A stretch of DNA of 64,000 nucleotides from Chitinophagales bacterium (GTDB lineage Bacteria; Bacteroidota; Bacteroidia; Chitinophagales; Chitinophagaceae), in the NCBI GenBank assembly GCA_013298665.1, contig JAAFIK010000014.1, positions 1-64,000 of the forward strand, in the 5' to 3' direction. A model generated the notes under the pieces. That model had not been told where the DNA came from, searched no databases, and was given only the letters and a program-made list of their open reading frames with translations. Positions 17,902-25,900 of this stretch are shown here, piece by piece. Numbering within the stretch: position 1 is the stretch's first letter; each line of letters starts with the position of its first letter. The position numbers and the translations under genes were made by a program.

Positions 17902-19323
17902 ATGAGTAAATATCCATACCGCCAGGATCGGGAAGAAATCAGGGAATTGCTGCTGCAATACGAGAACCTGAAAAAAGGACGAAGCCATTCTTTCCTCGAA
18001 GAAGATGCTTTTGAACGCATCATCGACTATTATGATGAACAGGAGCAACTGAACCAGGCACTTGAAGCAGCTAACTATGCCATCGAACGCTATCCATATT
18101 CTTCCGCATTATTACTGAAGCAAGCCGATTTACTGATTGCCGCAAGACAATACAAGGTGGCTTTGGGTGTATTGGAACAGGCAGAGATACTTGATGGCAG
18201 CGAAAAAGACCTGTTTATTCTCAAAACAGATGCCTATCTGGCACTCGACCAACAGGAGAAGGCTGCGGCAGTACTGGAGGAAGCCATTGGCCGTTTTGAA
18301 GGGGAGGAGCGTATCGACCTTCTGTTTGAGCTGGCAGATGTATATGACGATTATGAAAACTTTGATAAGGTATTCGACTGTCTGAAGATCATTCTTGAAG
18401 AAGAACCCAATAATGAAGAGGCCCTGTATAAAATCTGTTTCTGGACGGATTTTACCGGACGTAATGAAGAGGGGATCCGCCTTCACCAGCAAATCATCGA
18501 CCAGTTTCCCTACAACGAACTGGCGTGGTTTAACCTTGCTGCGGCCTATCAGGGTATTAAACTGTACGAGAAATCCATTGATGCTTATCAGTATGCCATT
18601 GCCATTGATGAGAAATTTGATTATGCCTACCGCAATATGGGCGATGCCTTTCTGCGGCTGCGCCGCTACAAGGAAGCCATTGAAGTATTGGAGAAAGTAC
18701 TGGAACTGGCCCGCCCGGAAGACGTGATCTATGAAGCCATCGGCCATTGCTATGATAAAATGAAAAATTATGCACTGGCCAGGTTTAATTATAAAAAGGC
18801 CAGCCACCTCAGCAAAGACGACAGCCAGTTGCATTATAAAATAGCCTGTACCTATATGAACGAGTTGCAATGGGACAGTGCAGTAAAAAGCCTCGATAAA
18901 GCGCTCGTGATGCACCGCCTTCAGCCAGAGTACAACCTGGCCATCGGGCAGTGTTACCGGCGGCTTGACCGGATTGAAGACGCCATCAATTGCCTCAGCA
19001 ATGTGGTGCGGGTAAGGCCTAAAAGTATACAGGGGTGGACGGAACTGCTGAATTGCCTGTACCAGGCAACGCTTTTTGAAGACATGCTTGAGTACGCGGG
19101 TTTGGCATTGGAGCAAACGGATGGCAAGCCGCTCTTCATTTTTTATAAAAGTGCAGCCTTTTTCGCACTCGGCAAATCCAAGGAAGCTCTGCTTTTATTA
19201 GAACTGGGGATGGAGAAAAGCCCCAAACTCGTCAAGAAATTTATTGAGATCAACCGCTCCATCCTGCAAAATCAGCAGGTGGTTGACGTAATCGCCCGGT
19301 TTAAGAAGAACAAGTCTATCTGA
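17902..19323 (+). CDS. Tetratricopeptide repeat protein
   Basis: A cytoplasmic 473-residue protein without a signal peptide, built of about a dozen TPR units (for example LNQALEAANYAIERYPYSS, YKVALGVLEQAEILDG, YKEAIEVLEKVLELARP, IEDAINCLSNVVRVRPKS). It has no catalytic domain, and TPR arrays generally act as protein-protein scaffolds. The gene is monocistronic or leads the following operon: the next start lies 121 bp downstream, behind its own -7 element. Partner unknown. Confidence 0.88.
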   Translation: MSKYPYRQDREEIRELLLQYENLKKGRSHSFLEEDAFERIIDYYDEQEQLNQALEAANYAIERYPYSSALLLKQADLLIAARQYKVALGVLEQAEILDGSEKDLFILKTDAYLALDQQEKAAAVLEEAIGRFEGEERIDLLFELADVYDDYENFDKVFDCLKIILEEEPNNEEALYKICFWTDFTGRNEEGIRLHQQIIDQFPYNELAWFNLAAAYQGIKLYEKSIDAYQYAIAIDEKFDYAYRNMGDAFLRLRRYKEAIEVLEKVLELARPEDVIYEAIGHCYDKMKNYALARFNYKKASHLSKDDSQLHYKIACTYMNELQWDSAVKSLDKALVMHRLQPEYNLAIGQCYRRLDRIEDAINCLSNVVRVRPKSIQGWTELLNCLYQATLFEDMLEYAGLALEQTDGKPLFIFYKSAAFFALGKSKEALLLLELGMEKSPKLVKKFIEINRSILQNQQVVDVIARFKKNKSI

Positions 19324-19415
19324 CAGCTCCCATCGGTAATTGTTAAAATAGTCCATATTAACCGCAGGATTCTCCCACGGTTCCCGATTTGTATGGTCTT
19401 TTGCTTTCTGGTAGT

Positions 19416-19423
19416 TATATTTG
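19416..19423 (+). promoter_or_regulatory. -7 promoter element TATATTTG
   Basis: It matches the Bacteroidota -7 consensus TAnnTTTG exactly and lies 20 bp before the phosphosulfolactate synthase start. The nearest upstream TTTG (19388-19391) is 24 nt away, slightly longer than typical spacing, so the -33 assignment is weak. Confidence 0.55.
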
Positions 19424-19443
19424 CGCCTTATAAAAAGACAAGC

Positions 19444-20205
19444 ATGAACTTTAATCTTTCCCAAATCCCTGAGCGCAATACGAAACCTCGTGAACACGGC
19501 CTTACCATGGTGATGGATAAGGGTCTGAGTATTGAAGAAGCCAAAAACTTCATGAGTGTATCGCACCCGCACGTAGATATTGTAAAGCTGGGTTTTGGCA
19601 CCTCTTATGTGACCCCCAACCTGAAAGAGAAACTGGAAGTGTACCGCTCATATGAAATGCCCGTTTATTTTGGCGGCACCCTCTTCGAGGCTTTCCTGAT
19701 CCGTAACCAGTTTGACGATTATATTTCCATTTGTAAAGAATTTGGTGTGGGTTATATGGAAGTAAGTGATGGCTCAATCAATATACCTCACACGGAAAAA
19801 TGCGGGTATATCGAAAAGTTAACGAAGCATGGTACCGTACTGAGTGAGGTGGGCAGTAAGGATGCCGCACATATTATTCCGCCGTATAAATGGATTGAGC
19901 TCATGAAGGCAGAACTGGCCGCGGGCTCAACATACGTTATTGCCGAAGCACGCGAAGCGGGTAATGTGGGCATCTACCGGGGGAGTGGTGAAGTACGCGA
20001 AGGGCTGGTGCAGGAAATCCTGACGCAGATTCCTGAAGAAAAAATCATCTGGGAGGCACCACAGAAAGCACAGCAACTGTATTTCCTTGAGCTCATCGGC
20101 TGTAATGTAAACCTGGGTAATATTGCCCCAACTGAGGTTATTCCGCTGGAAGCGATGCGTATCGGTCTGCGTGGCGATACCTTCCATTTATACTTATCCA
20201 AATAA
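19444..20205 (+). CDS. Phosphosulfolactate synthase (ComA) family protein
   Basis: A 253-residue (beta/alpha)8 barrel enzyme of the ComA family. In archaea ComA adds sulfite to phosphoenolpyruvate to give phosphosulfolactate. Visible family features are KPREHGLTMVMDKGL near 15-30, VDIVKLGFGTSY near 45-56, an acidic EVSDGSI near 115 and VIAEAREAGNVGIYR near 170-185. The ATG at 19444 gives the usual family length of about 250. In Bacteroidota the product could feed sulfolactate or cysteate-derived sulfonolipids, but that link is inferred from family knowledge and no further sulfonolipid gene is present here. It is followed by aroE after a 6-bp gap. Confidence 0.85.
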   Translation: MNFNLSQIPERNTKPREHGLTMVMDKGLSIEEAKNFMSVSHPHVDIVKLGFGTSYVTPNLKEKLEVYRSYEMPVYFGGTLFEAFLIRNQFDDYISICKEFGVGYMEVSDGSINIPHTEKCGYIEKLTKHGTVLSEVGSKDAAHIIPPYKWIELMKAELAAGSTYVIAEAREAGNVGIYRGSGEVREGLVQEILTQIPEEKIIWEAPQKAQQLYFLELIGCNVNLGNIAPTEVIPLEAMRIGLRGDTFHLYLSK

Positions 20206-20211
20206 ACCATC

Positions 20212-20985
20212 ATGGCTGCGGCTTCCGGTATGAACAGCATACGGCAATACGGTCTTATTGGTTATCCGCTCAGCCAGTCTTTTTCACAGCAGTATTTCTC
20301 ACAAAAATTTGCGGAAGCCGGACTTGATGACTACCGGTACGACCTGTTTCCTATAGCAGATATCCATTCATTTCCGGGCTTGCTGCAGCGGCACCCCAAT
20401 CTGAAGGGGTTTAATATTACCATTCCTTATAAAGAAAAAATTCTCGCTTTTTTACAGCACAGGGATGCTGTTGTTGCACATTGCGGTGCCTGTAACTGCG
20501 TAGCTATCCGCAATGGGGCACTCTGGGGGTATAATACAGATGTAGTGGGCTTTGAACAATCTCTATTGCCCGGCTTGCAATCCCATCATCAAAAAGCGCT
20601 GGTATTGGGAACAGGCGGCGCATCAAAAGCCGTACAGTATGTGCTGGAAAAGCTGGGAATACCCTTTTTGCTGATCAGCCGGCAACCGGCCAATGGCAGC
20701 GAGGGGTATGCAGCTATTACGGCGGCGCTCCTGCAGGAATATACATTAGTGATCAATACCACTCCATTGGGTATGTATCCAGCAGTGGAAGGTTTTCCCA
20801 CCCTGCCCTATGATGCCCTTGGCGCCCGGCATTACTTATACGACCTGGTATATAACCCTCCGATGACCCTTTTTCTCCAAAAAGGAGCGGCTGCGGGCGC
20901 GCAAACTAAAAACGGGTATGAAATGCTGGTGTTGCAGGCAGAAGAGAACTGGCGCATCTGGTCTGCCGCATCAGGTCCGGGTTAA
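20212..20985 (+). CDS. aroE: Shikimate dehydrogenase
   Basis: Reduces 3-dehydroshikimate to shikimate with NADPH in aromatic amino-acid synthesis. The 257-residue product has the substrate-binding start YGLIGYPLSQSFS, the catalytic Lys and Asn in GFNITIPYKEKI and the Asp in GYNTDVVGF. The nucleotide-binding turn is LVLGTGGASKAVQ, and the C-terminal GYEMLVLQA is typical. A second ATG at 20230 (MNSIRQYGLIG) would give 251 residues and is equally plausible. The gene follows the ComA-like gene closely. Its 3' end overlaps the convergent thioesterase gene by 15 bp. Confidence 0.93.
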   Translation: MAAASGMNSIRQYGLIGYPLSQSFSQQYFSQKFAEAGLDDYRYDLFPIADIHSFPGLLQRHPNLKGFNITIPYKEKILAFLQHRDAVVAHCGACNCVAIRNGALWGYNTDVVGFEQSLLPGLQSHHQKALVLGTGGASKAVQYVLEKLGIPFLLISRQPANGSEGYAAITAALLQEYTLVINTTPLGMYPAVEGFPTLPYDALGARHYLYDLVYNPPMTLFLQKGAAAGAQTKNGYEMLVLQAEENWRIWSAASGPG

Positions 20986-21405
20986 ATGCTGTAATAAAAT
21001 CTCCGGTACTGGTACTGCTTTTTTTGTGGTGTAATCAAAGCAAACCATGCCCGTTTTGGCAGTAGCGACGAGTATCCTTTCTGCATTTTCCACGGTATAG
21101 AGGCTATAGCAGAGGTCAAAACCAACCCTGCCTGTTTCTCCGCAATGCAATTGTACTTCCAGGGAACTGCCATAAAATACTTCCCGTTTGAAAAGGATTA
21201 CAAGATCGCTCATGATCAGACCGGCGCCTGCGATGTCCAGCTCGGTAAAGCCGTGGCCATGCAACCACTGCATACGGGCTTCGTGCAGGATACCGGCAAA
21301 GGCATCATTCCCCAGGTGATTACCATAGTTGATATCCGTGATCCGCACGGGTATATGTATTGTAGCAATAGTATTTTCGGGGATGTCTAATTTTATCCTG
21401 GGCAT
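20971..21405 (-). CDS. YbgC-type acyl-CoA thioesterase
   Basis: A 144-residue hot-dog-fold protein with the 4HBT signature VRITDINYGNHLGND (catalytic Asp in the TDINYGNH segment), then WLHGHGFTELDI, FKREVFYGSSLEVQL and a C-terminal helix. Members hydrolyse acyl-CoA or acyl-ACP thioesters. It is a different subfamily from the thioesterase at 16875. The 3' end overlaps aroE on the opposite strand. Substrate unknown. Confidence 0.8.
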   Translation of the reverse strand: MPRIKLDIPENTIATIHIPVRITDINYGNHLGNDAFAGILHEARMQWLHGHGFTELDIAGAGLIMSDLVILFKREVFYGSSLEVQLHCGETGRVGFDLCYSLYTVENAERILVATAKTGMVCFDYTTKKAVPVPEILLQHLTRT

Positions 21406-21468
21406 GTCCTGCTGATGATTGTGTAACCGGGGCTAAAGGTACAGTTGAAAACAGTACCACATGGCTTC

Positions 21469-22554
21469 TTACTCTTTTTCTTCGAGTGTTTTGCCCAGTT
21501 CTACAAGGTCGAGAAAATTGTTGGGGGAGGGGGCAGAAAGGTTCTGCTGCATTTTTTCGCGCCATTTGCGGAAACGGGCTTTCCAAAAGGCACTTTCACG
21601 TATGATTTTATCCAGCAACTCCTCATTTTCGGGAGAAGTGTCGTTGAGATAGCCAACAAGGTTGGAGAATTTGGAAGAGAGCCGGATGGTTTGCCCGTCG
21701 GGGCCGCTGATGCTGATGTAGTTGCCATTGGCCACTGTTATCGTATTGTCCATATTGGCCACGGCATTACCGTTGGGGTTATCCATTGGCCTGTTGTTGA
21801 GGAATGCAATGGCTGTTTCCCGGTGATCGGGGGTGTCCGGGGTGTCGGTAATATAAGACAATGGCGGAATGACTGCCTGCCTGTTTTGGGGCATGGCAGC
21901 GGTCGTACCCGGCAGGTGCTGTGCCGGAGAGGGATGATTACTGGCGGGGGATACCTGTTGTGCTGCAGTACTGCCTGTATTGATAGCAGCAGCCTGGTCA
22001 GGTACCTGTGGGATGGCTGATGGATTGGCTGTACCGGGTACTACCGGTGTAACACCAGCCACATCCACCGGGGGTTTTGGTTCCCTGTTCATGAGCCAGA
22101 GCCCTGATGCCAGAATGCCGGCAATCACTGCTGCAGCGGCTGCTGTACGGTACCAGTTCCGCTTACGGATGGGCACTGCTGCAGCCGGGGTATCCTTTGC
22201 CACAGCGTCTAACTGCTGGCTTATGGCAGCCCAGACATCGGCCGGGGGAATGGTTTCCTGCGCATAAATATTTTGCTGCCAGGCAGGTTGTATTCCGGCA
22301 TCAAGCGAGGCTGCGATGGACGACCATAAATCGGGTGGCGGCTCCTCTTCCTGGTGGTAAATTTTATCTATACGATCTGCGGTATCGAGGTGCCGGGCAA
22401 TCTTCTCCCAGGTATCCTGTGGCGGGGTAGTTTCCTGGTGGTAAATTTTATCTATACGATCGGCAGTATCGAGGTGCCCGGCAATCTTCTCCCAGGCACC
22501 CTGTGGTGGGGTGGTTTCCTGGTGGTAGAGTTGGTATTGCCAGTTATCCTGCAT
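21469..22554 (-). CDS. Putative membrane anti-sigma factor with four N-terminal 28-residue repeats
   Basis: A 361-residue single-pass membrane protein. Residues about 9-125 contain four copies of a motif of the form Y.QET.PP...W..IA..LD; the first two are nearly identical and 28 residues apart. A membrane helix follows near 145-165 (AAAAAVIAGILASGLWLM), then a long Pro/Ala/Thr/Asn-rich periplasmic region and a charged C-terminus. The gene lies 21 bp downstream of an ECF sigma factor, the usual place for an anti-sigma factor. The Y.QE..PP..W..I motif resembles the short cytoplasmic segment seen in Bacteroidota proteins of this type. The zinc HxxxCxxC motif of classic anti-sigmas is absent. Confidence 0.7.
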   Translation of the reverse strand: MQDNWQYQLYHQETTPPQGAWEKIAGHLDTADRIDKIYHQETTPPQDTWEKIARHLDTADRIDKIYHQEEEPPPDLWSSIAASLDAGIQPAWQQNIYAQETIPPADVWAAISQQLDAVAKDTPAAAVPIRKRNWYRTAAAAAVIAGILASGLWLMNREPKPPVDVAGVTPVVPGTANPSAIPQVPDQAAAINTGSTAAQQVSPASNHPSPAQHLPGTTAAMPQNRQAVIPPLSYITDTPDTPDHRETAIAFLNNRPMDNPNGNAVANMDNTITVANGNYISISGPDGQTIRLSSKFSNLVGYLNDTSPENEELLDKIIRESAFWKARFRKWREKMQQNLSAPSPNNFLDLVELGKTLEEKE

Positions 22555-22575
22555 GTTTCCTGTCTAATTATCGTT

Positions 22576-23130
22576 TTAGTTGTTAAGTTTGTCGGCAACC
22601 ATTTTTTGCAAAATCACTTTTGCCCTTGCCAATTGCGATTTACTCGTTCCTTCAGAAATACCCATGATGTCTGCAATTTCACGGTGTGAATATCCTTCTA
22701 CAACATACATGTTGAACACCTGTCTGTAACCGGGGCTCAGTTCCCTGATCATATTGAGGATATCTTTTTCGGCAAGGTTTTCAAAGGCATTCCATTCGCG
22801 GTCTTCAAAGGTGTTTTCGTGCGTTTCCGTAACGGATTGTAAGGTTACAGCACGCCTGAAATGTTCAATCGCTGTATTTACAAAAATCCGCCGCATCCAT
22901 CCTTCGAATGAGCCTTCTCCCCTGAACTTTTCCAGGTTCCTGAATACCTTAATAAATCCCTCCTGTAAAAGATCACGGGCATCATCACTACTGTTGCTGT
23001 AACGCAGGCATACCGAATACATTTTTGGGGAAAACTTCTTGTAGAGCATTTCCTGTATTTTTCGGTCGCCTTGAAGACAACCCTTTAATAAGTCGCTGTC
23101 AGATAACATATGGTTGCTTACCGGGCTCAA
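22576..23130 (-). CDS. ECF-type RNA polymerase sigma factor
   Basis: A 184-residue sigma-70 family protein. Region 2 (about 25-95) has KMYSVCLRYSNSSDDARDLLQEGFIKVF. Region 4 (about 125-180) has LSPGYRQVFNMYVVEGYSHREIADIMGIS followed by SQLARAK. It heads an operon with a membrane-spanning partner that probably holds it at the membrane. Its own promoter and targets are not apparent. Confidence 0.95.
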   Translation of the reverse strand: MSPVSNHMLSDSDLLKGCLQGDRKIQEMLYKKFSPKMYSVCLRYSNSSDDARDLLQEGFIKVFRNLEKFRGEGSFEGWMRRIFVNTAIEHFRRAVTLQSVTETHENTFEDREWNAFENLAEKDILNMIRELSPGYRQVFNMYVVEGYSHREIADIMGISEGTSKSQLARAKVILQKMVADKLNN

Positions 23131-23161
23131 ATTGTGTTAAATAGTTGATTTATAATGACTT

Positions 23162-23749
23162 TTATGCATGTGATTGCCTGTTTTGCAGAAATTGTACCAT
23201 TTTTTGCAGCGCCTTTTTCCGGTGGCTGAATCTGTTCTTTTCCGCCATATCCATCTCTGCAAATGTATGGATGCTGCCTTCAGGAATAAAAACCGGGTCA
23301 TAACCAAAACCACTGTTACCGGAAGGCACTTCTGTGATGCGACCTTCGCAAATACCTTCAAATATATACTCTTTCCCACTTAAGATCAGCGAAATGATGG
23401 TTCGGAACCGGGCAGTCCTGTCGGTTTTGCCGTCGAGCCGGTGCAGCAATTTGGCAATATTGCTTTCAAATGACCGGTCATCGCCGGCATACCTGGCACT
23501 TTTAACCCCCGGTTCGCCGTTGAGTGCTGTGGTTTCAAGTCCGGTGTCCTCACTGAAGCAATCCTGCCCGGTGAGCCGGTAAATGGTTTGTGATTTTTCG
23601 GTAGCATTGGCTTCAAGCGTATCATGGGGCTCAGGGATGTCAATATCGATACCTGCTTCTTTGAGCGGGAGAATGTGAAAGTTCCCGCCCAGTACAGCCC
23701 TCATCTCGGCTACTTTATTACTGTTGTTGGTGGCAAATATTATTGTCAT
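23162..23749 (-). CDS. rdgB: Non-canonical purine NTP pyrophosphatase
   Basis: Ham1/RdgB enzyme that hydrolyses dITP, XTP and related nucleotides to monophosphates, cleansing the nucleotide pool. The 195-residue product starts with the substrate-binding TIIFATNNSNKVAEMR. It contains DCFSEDTGLETTALNGEPGVKSARYAGD and the signature GFGYDPVF near 148, with AEMDMAEKNRFSHRKKAL at the C-terminus. Length and motif order are standard. It is 20 bp downstream of the hypothetical gene at 23769-24284 and probably cotranscribed. Confidence 0.95.
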   Translation of the reverse strand: MTIIFATNNSNKVAEMRAVLGGNFHILPLKEAGIDIDIPEPHDTLEANATEKSQTIYRLTGQDCFSEDTGLETTALNGEPGVKSARYAGDDRSFESNIAKLLHRLDGKTDRTARFRTIISLILSGKEYIFEGICEGRITEVPSGNSGFGYDPVFIPEGSIHTFAEMDMAEKNRFSHRKKALQKMVQFLQNRQSHA

Positions 23750-23768
23750 GATGAAATATGATTACCGG

Positions 23769-24284
23769 TCAGATGCCAAAAATTTGTTTGAGACAGGTCC
23801 ATAACTTACTTTTTTCCATCCGGTCGTTTTCAAGTGCTGCCAGTGAAGGTGCATTGAGGTAAACCTGGTTATTGTAGCGTTGTACCTGGTAAAAAGGGAA
23901 GGCAATGGGCATCGCAATCTGTGCAGGATCTGCGCCAAAAAGAAAAATCTTTTCCGCTTCAAAAGTGGTGGTAAGCTCCAGGTAGGTAGCCTGGGTATTG
24001 GCCAGGTTAACCAGGGTAATGTCGGCCATGCTGAGTTTGCAGGCCGCCAGTATACCCAGGAGGAAATCGAGGCGTTCATCCTGCAGGTACAATGCGTTTT
24101 CATCGTGTACGAGGATGAGGATGTGCCGGCCGTTTTGTCCCAACCCGGCAATGACCGGCTTGCCGGCCGGTACAACCGCCGATCCGGTATCCGTTTTTGG
24201 TTGCGCTGTGTTCAACGCCACAAGCGAATCTTTGAATAAACCCGCAATGATAAACGGGGGAAGTTGAATATTATCTAATGTCAT
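23769..24284 (-). CDS. Conserved-looking hypothetical protein
   Basis: A 171-residue cytoplasmic protein. The ATG at 24284 (MTLDNIQLPPF) was chosen because the longer frame upstream overlaps the divergent ilvE promoter region and adds an implausible hydrophobic extension. It has an alternating beta/alpha pattern (HILILVHDENALYLQDERLDFLLGILAACKL, then TLVNLANTQATYLEL, then KIFLFG), suggestive of a Rossmann-like fold. No signal peptide or catalytic motif is seen. It precedes rdgB by 20 bp. Function unknown. Confidence 0.7.
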   Translation of the reverse strand: MTLDNIQLPPFIIAGLFKDSLVALNTAQPKTDTGSAVVPAGKPVIAGLGQNGRHILILVHDENALYLQDERLDFLLGILAACKLSMADITLVNLANTQATYLELTTTFEAEKIFLFGADPAQIAMPIAFPFYQVQRYNNQVYLNAPSLAALENDRMEKSKLWTCLKQIFGI

Positions 24285-24333
24285 ACCGCTTAATCCCGGG
24301 CAGTTATTTTTTTTGTTTCTTTGTGTAAAATTA

Positions 24334-25404
24334 ATGAATATGATTGCAGCAGCCGATTTTAATATTACGAAAGCCGAACACAGCAAGTTGAACGATATCA
24401 ACCTCGAAAATATCCCCTTTGGTAAATACTTTACCGACCATATGCTTGAAGTGGATTATGAGGATGGCGAATGGAAGGTGGCAGAGATCAAGCCTTACCA
24501 GCCCTTATTGCTTTCGCCCTCGCTGGCAGCACTGCACTATGGCCAGGCCATATTTGAAGGGGTTAAGGCCTATAAGGACAGCGAAGGCAATGCGGCCATC
24601 TTCCGGCCGATGGATAATTTCCGCCGGTTCAATATCTCCGCAGAACGCATGCAGATGCCCCAGGTACCCGAAGATATTTTTATGGAAGGAATGCGTCAAT
24701 TGGTGCAGATGGATAGCAAATGGATACCTGAACAAAAGGACCATTCGCTGTACATACGCCCTTTTATGTTCAGCAGCGATGAGATGATTGGTGTGCGTCC
24801 GAGTGAGAAATATAAATTCATGATTATCCTCAGCCCTACAGGTCCTTACTATGTAGAGCCCATGCGGATATATGTTGAGGAGAAGTATGTACGCGCTGTA
24901 CCTGGTGGTATTGGCTATGCAAAGGCTGCCGGTAACTATGGCAGTGCCATGTACGCAACCGCACAGGCCAGGAAGATTGGTTACGACCAGGTATTGTGGA
25001 CAGATGCTTTTGAACACAAGTATGTTCAGGAGTGTGGCACCATGAATGTCTTCTTTATCATCGGGAATACCGCTATTACGCCGGAACTGGAGCAGGGTAC
25101 CATCCTTGCGGGGGTTACCCGCGACAGCGCGATTATGATCCTGCGTGATATGGGTTACCAGGTTGAGGAAAGGGCACTGGGTATCGACGAAATCATTGAT
25201 GCGCATAAAGCAGGTACATTAAAAGAGGTATTTGGTACCGGCACGGCAGCCACCATATCGCTTATTAAGGAACTGAAGTACAAAGAATATGTGATGCAGT
25301 TTCCCATTGAGCAGTGGACAGCAGCCCCGGCGCTGAAAGACAGGATGAACGCCATCCGCTACGGGCAGGAGCCCGATGTGTATGGCTGGATGTATAAAAT
25401 ATAA
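24334..25404 (+). CDS. ilvE: Branched-chain amino-acid aminotransferase
   Basis: PLP-dependent fold-type IV transaminase interconverting Leu, Ile and Val with their 2-oxo acids. The 356-residue product has HYGQAIFEGVKAY near 75, YIRPFMFSSDE, the PLP Lys in YAKAAGNYG, EHKYVQECGTMNVFF, and GTGTAATISLI near 310. The start at 24334 (MNMIAAADF) was chosen over an upstream ATG, with another ATG two codons later. It is divergent from the rdgB operon and followed by a strong terminator. Confidence 0.95.
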   Translation: MNMIAAADFNITKAEHSKLNDINLENIPFGKYFTDHMLEVDYEDGEWKVAEIKPYQPLLLSPSLAALHYGQAIFEGVKAYKDSEGNAAIFRPMDNFRRFNISAERMQMPQVPEDIFMEGMRQLVQMDSKWIPEQKDHSLYIRPFMFSSDEMIGVRPSEKYKFMIILSPTGPYYVEPMRIYVEEKYVRAVPGGIGYAKAAGNYGSAMYATAQARKIGYDQVLWTDAFEHKYVQECGTMNVFFIIGNTAITPELEQGTILAGVTRDSAIMILRDMGYQVEERALGIDEIIDAHKAGTLKEVFGTGTAATISLIKELKYKEYVMQFPIEQWTAAPALKDRMNAIRYGQEPDVYGWMYKI

Positions 25405-25428
25405 AGTACTTTTTGTACGGGTCAGGTA

Positions 25429-25456
25429 AAGACGGATGGATCCATCCGTCTTTTTT
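25429..25456 (+). terminator. Rho-independent terminator after ilvE
   Basis: A perfect 12-bp stem made of AAGACGGATGGA and TCCATCCGTCTT, followed by TTTT, starting about 25 bp after the ilvE stop. Confidence 0.9.
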
Positions 25457-25900
25457 GTGCCGGTAATACAGCCCCTGTCAATGACCGGTTCGGGATAATG
25501 CCGTGACCGGGTTATCCGTACTGGTGAATGGCTTCCGGCATTGTACCGGCACCAGTACCTTTGGCTGCTGCCTGCCCACCAGCCCTTAAAAGAAGGGGTA
25601 AAGCGGGTTTCTTCCCCTTTTCAGCCACTGTTGAACCAGTGATCACCCATAGATATCCCACTCCCCTTTACAGTGGGACATCAGTGGTGCATCAGTGACG
25701 CATCAGTGGCGCATCAGTGGGATATCCTACCTTTTGCCACTCCTTTACCATGCCCGGCATTACCTTTTACCCGGGCAAAACGGCTTTGATGCTGCCGCGG
25801 GTGGTTGCAACCTTACCGTTTATAGAATTTTAAGGAAACTTTAGGTAAATCAACAGGCGGCATTTCAATAAAATGGACAGATTTCCGTTAATTTTACTAT
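25457..25900. other. 444-bp intergenic region with short repeats
   Basis: No credible gene is seen. It holds a C/T- and G-rich stretch with small inverted repeats, four tandem 11-bp units (25679-25722) and an inverted pair (ATATCCCACT near 25655; AGTGGGATAT near 25716) that could fold the repeat block into a stem. The last about 60 bp should contain the promoter of the S41 protease gene, but no perfect TAnnTTTG is visible. Confidence 0.6.
25679..25722 (+). repeat. Four tandem 11-bp repeats (CATCAGTGryg)
   Basis: Consecutive units read CATCAGTGGTG, CATCAGTGACG, CATCAGTGGCG and CATCAGTGGGA. They are flanked by the inverted pair ATATCCCACT/AGTGGGATAT. This is seen directly; function unknown. 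Confidence 0.85.

Noticed and set aside
25679-25722. CRISPR array
   Set aside because: The units are 11 bp and directly abutting without spacers, and no cas genes are present.
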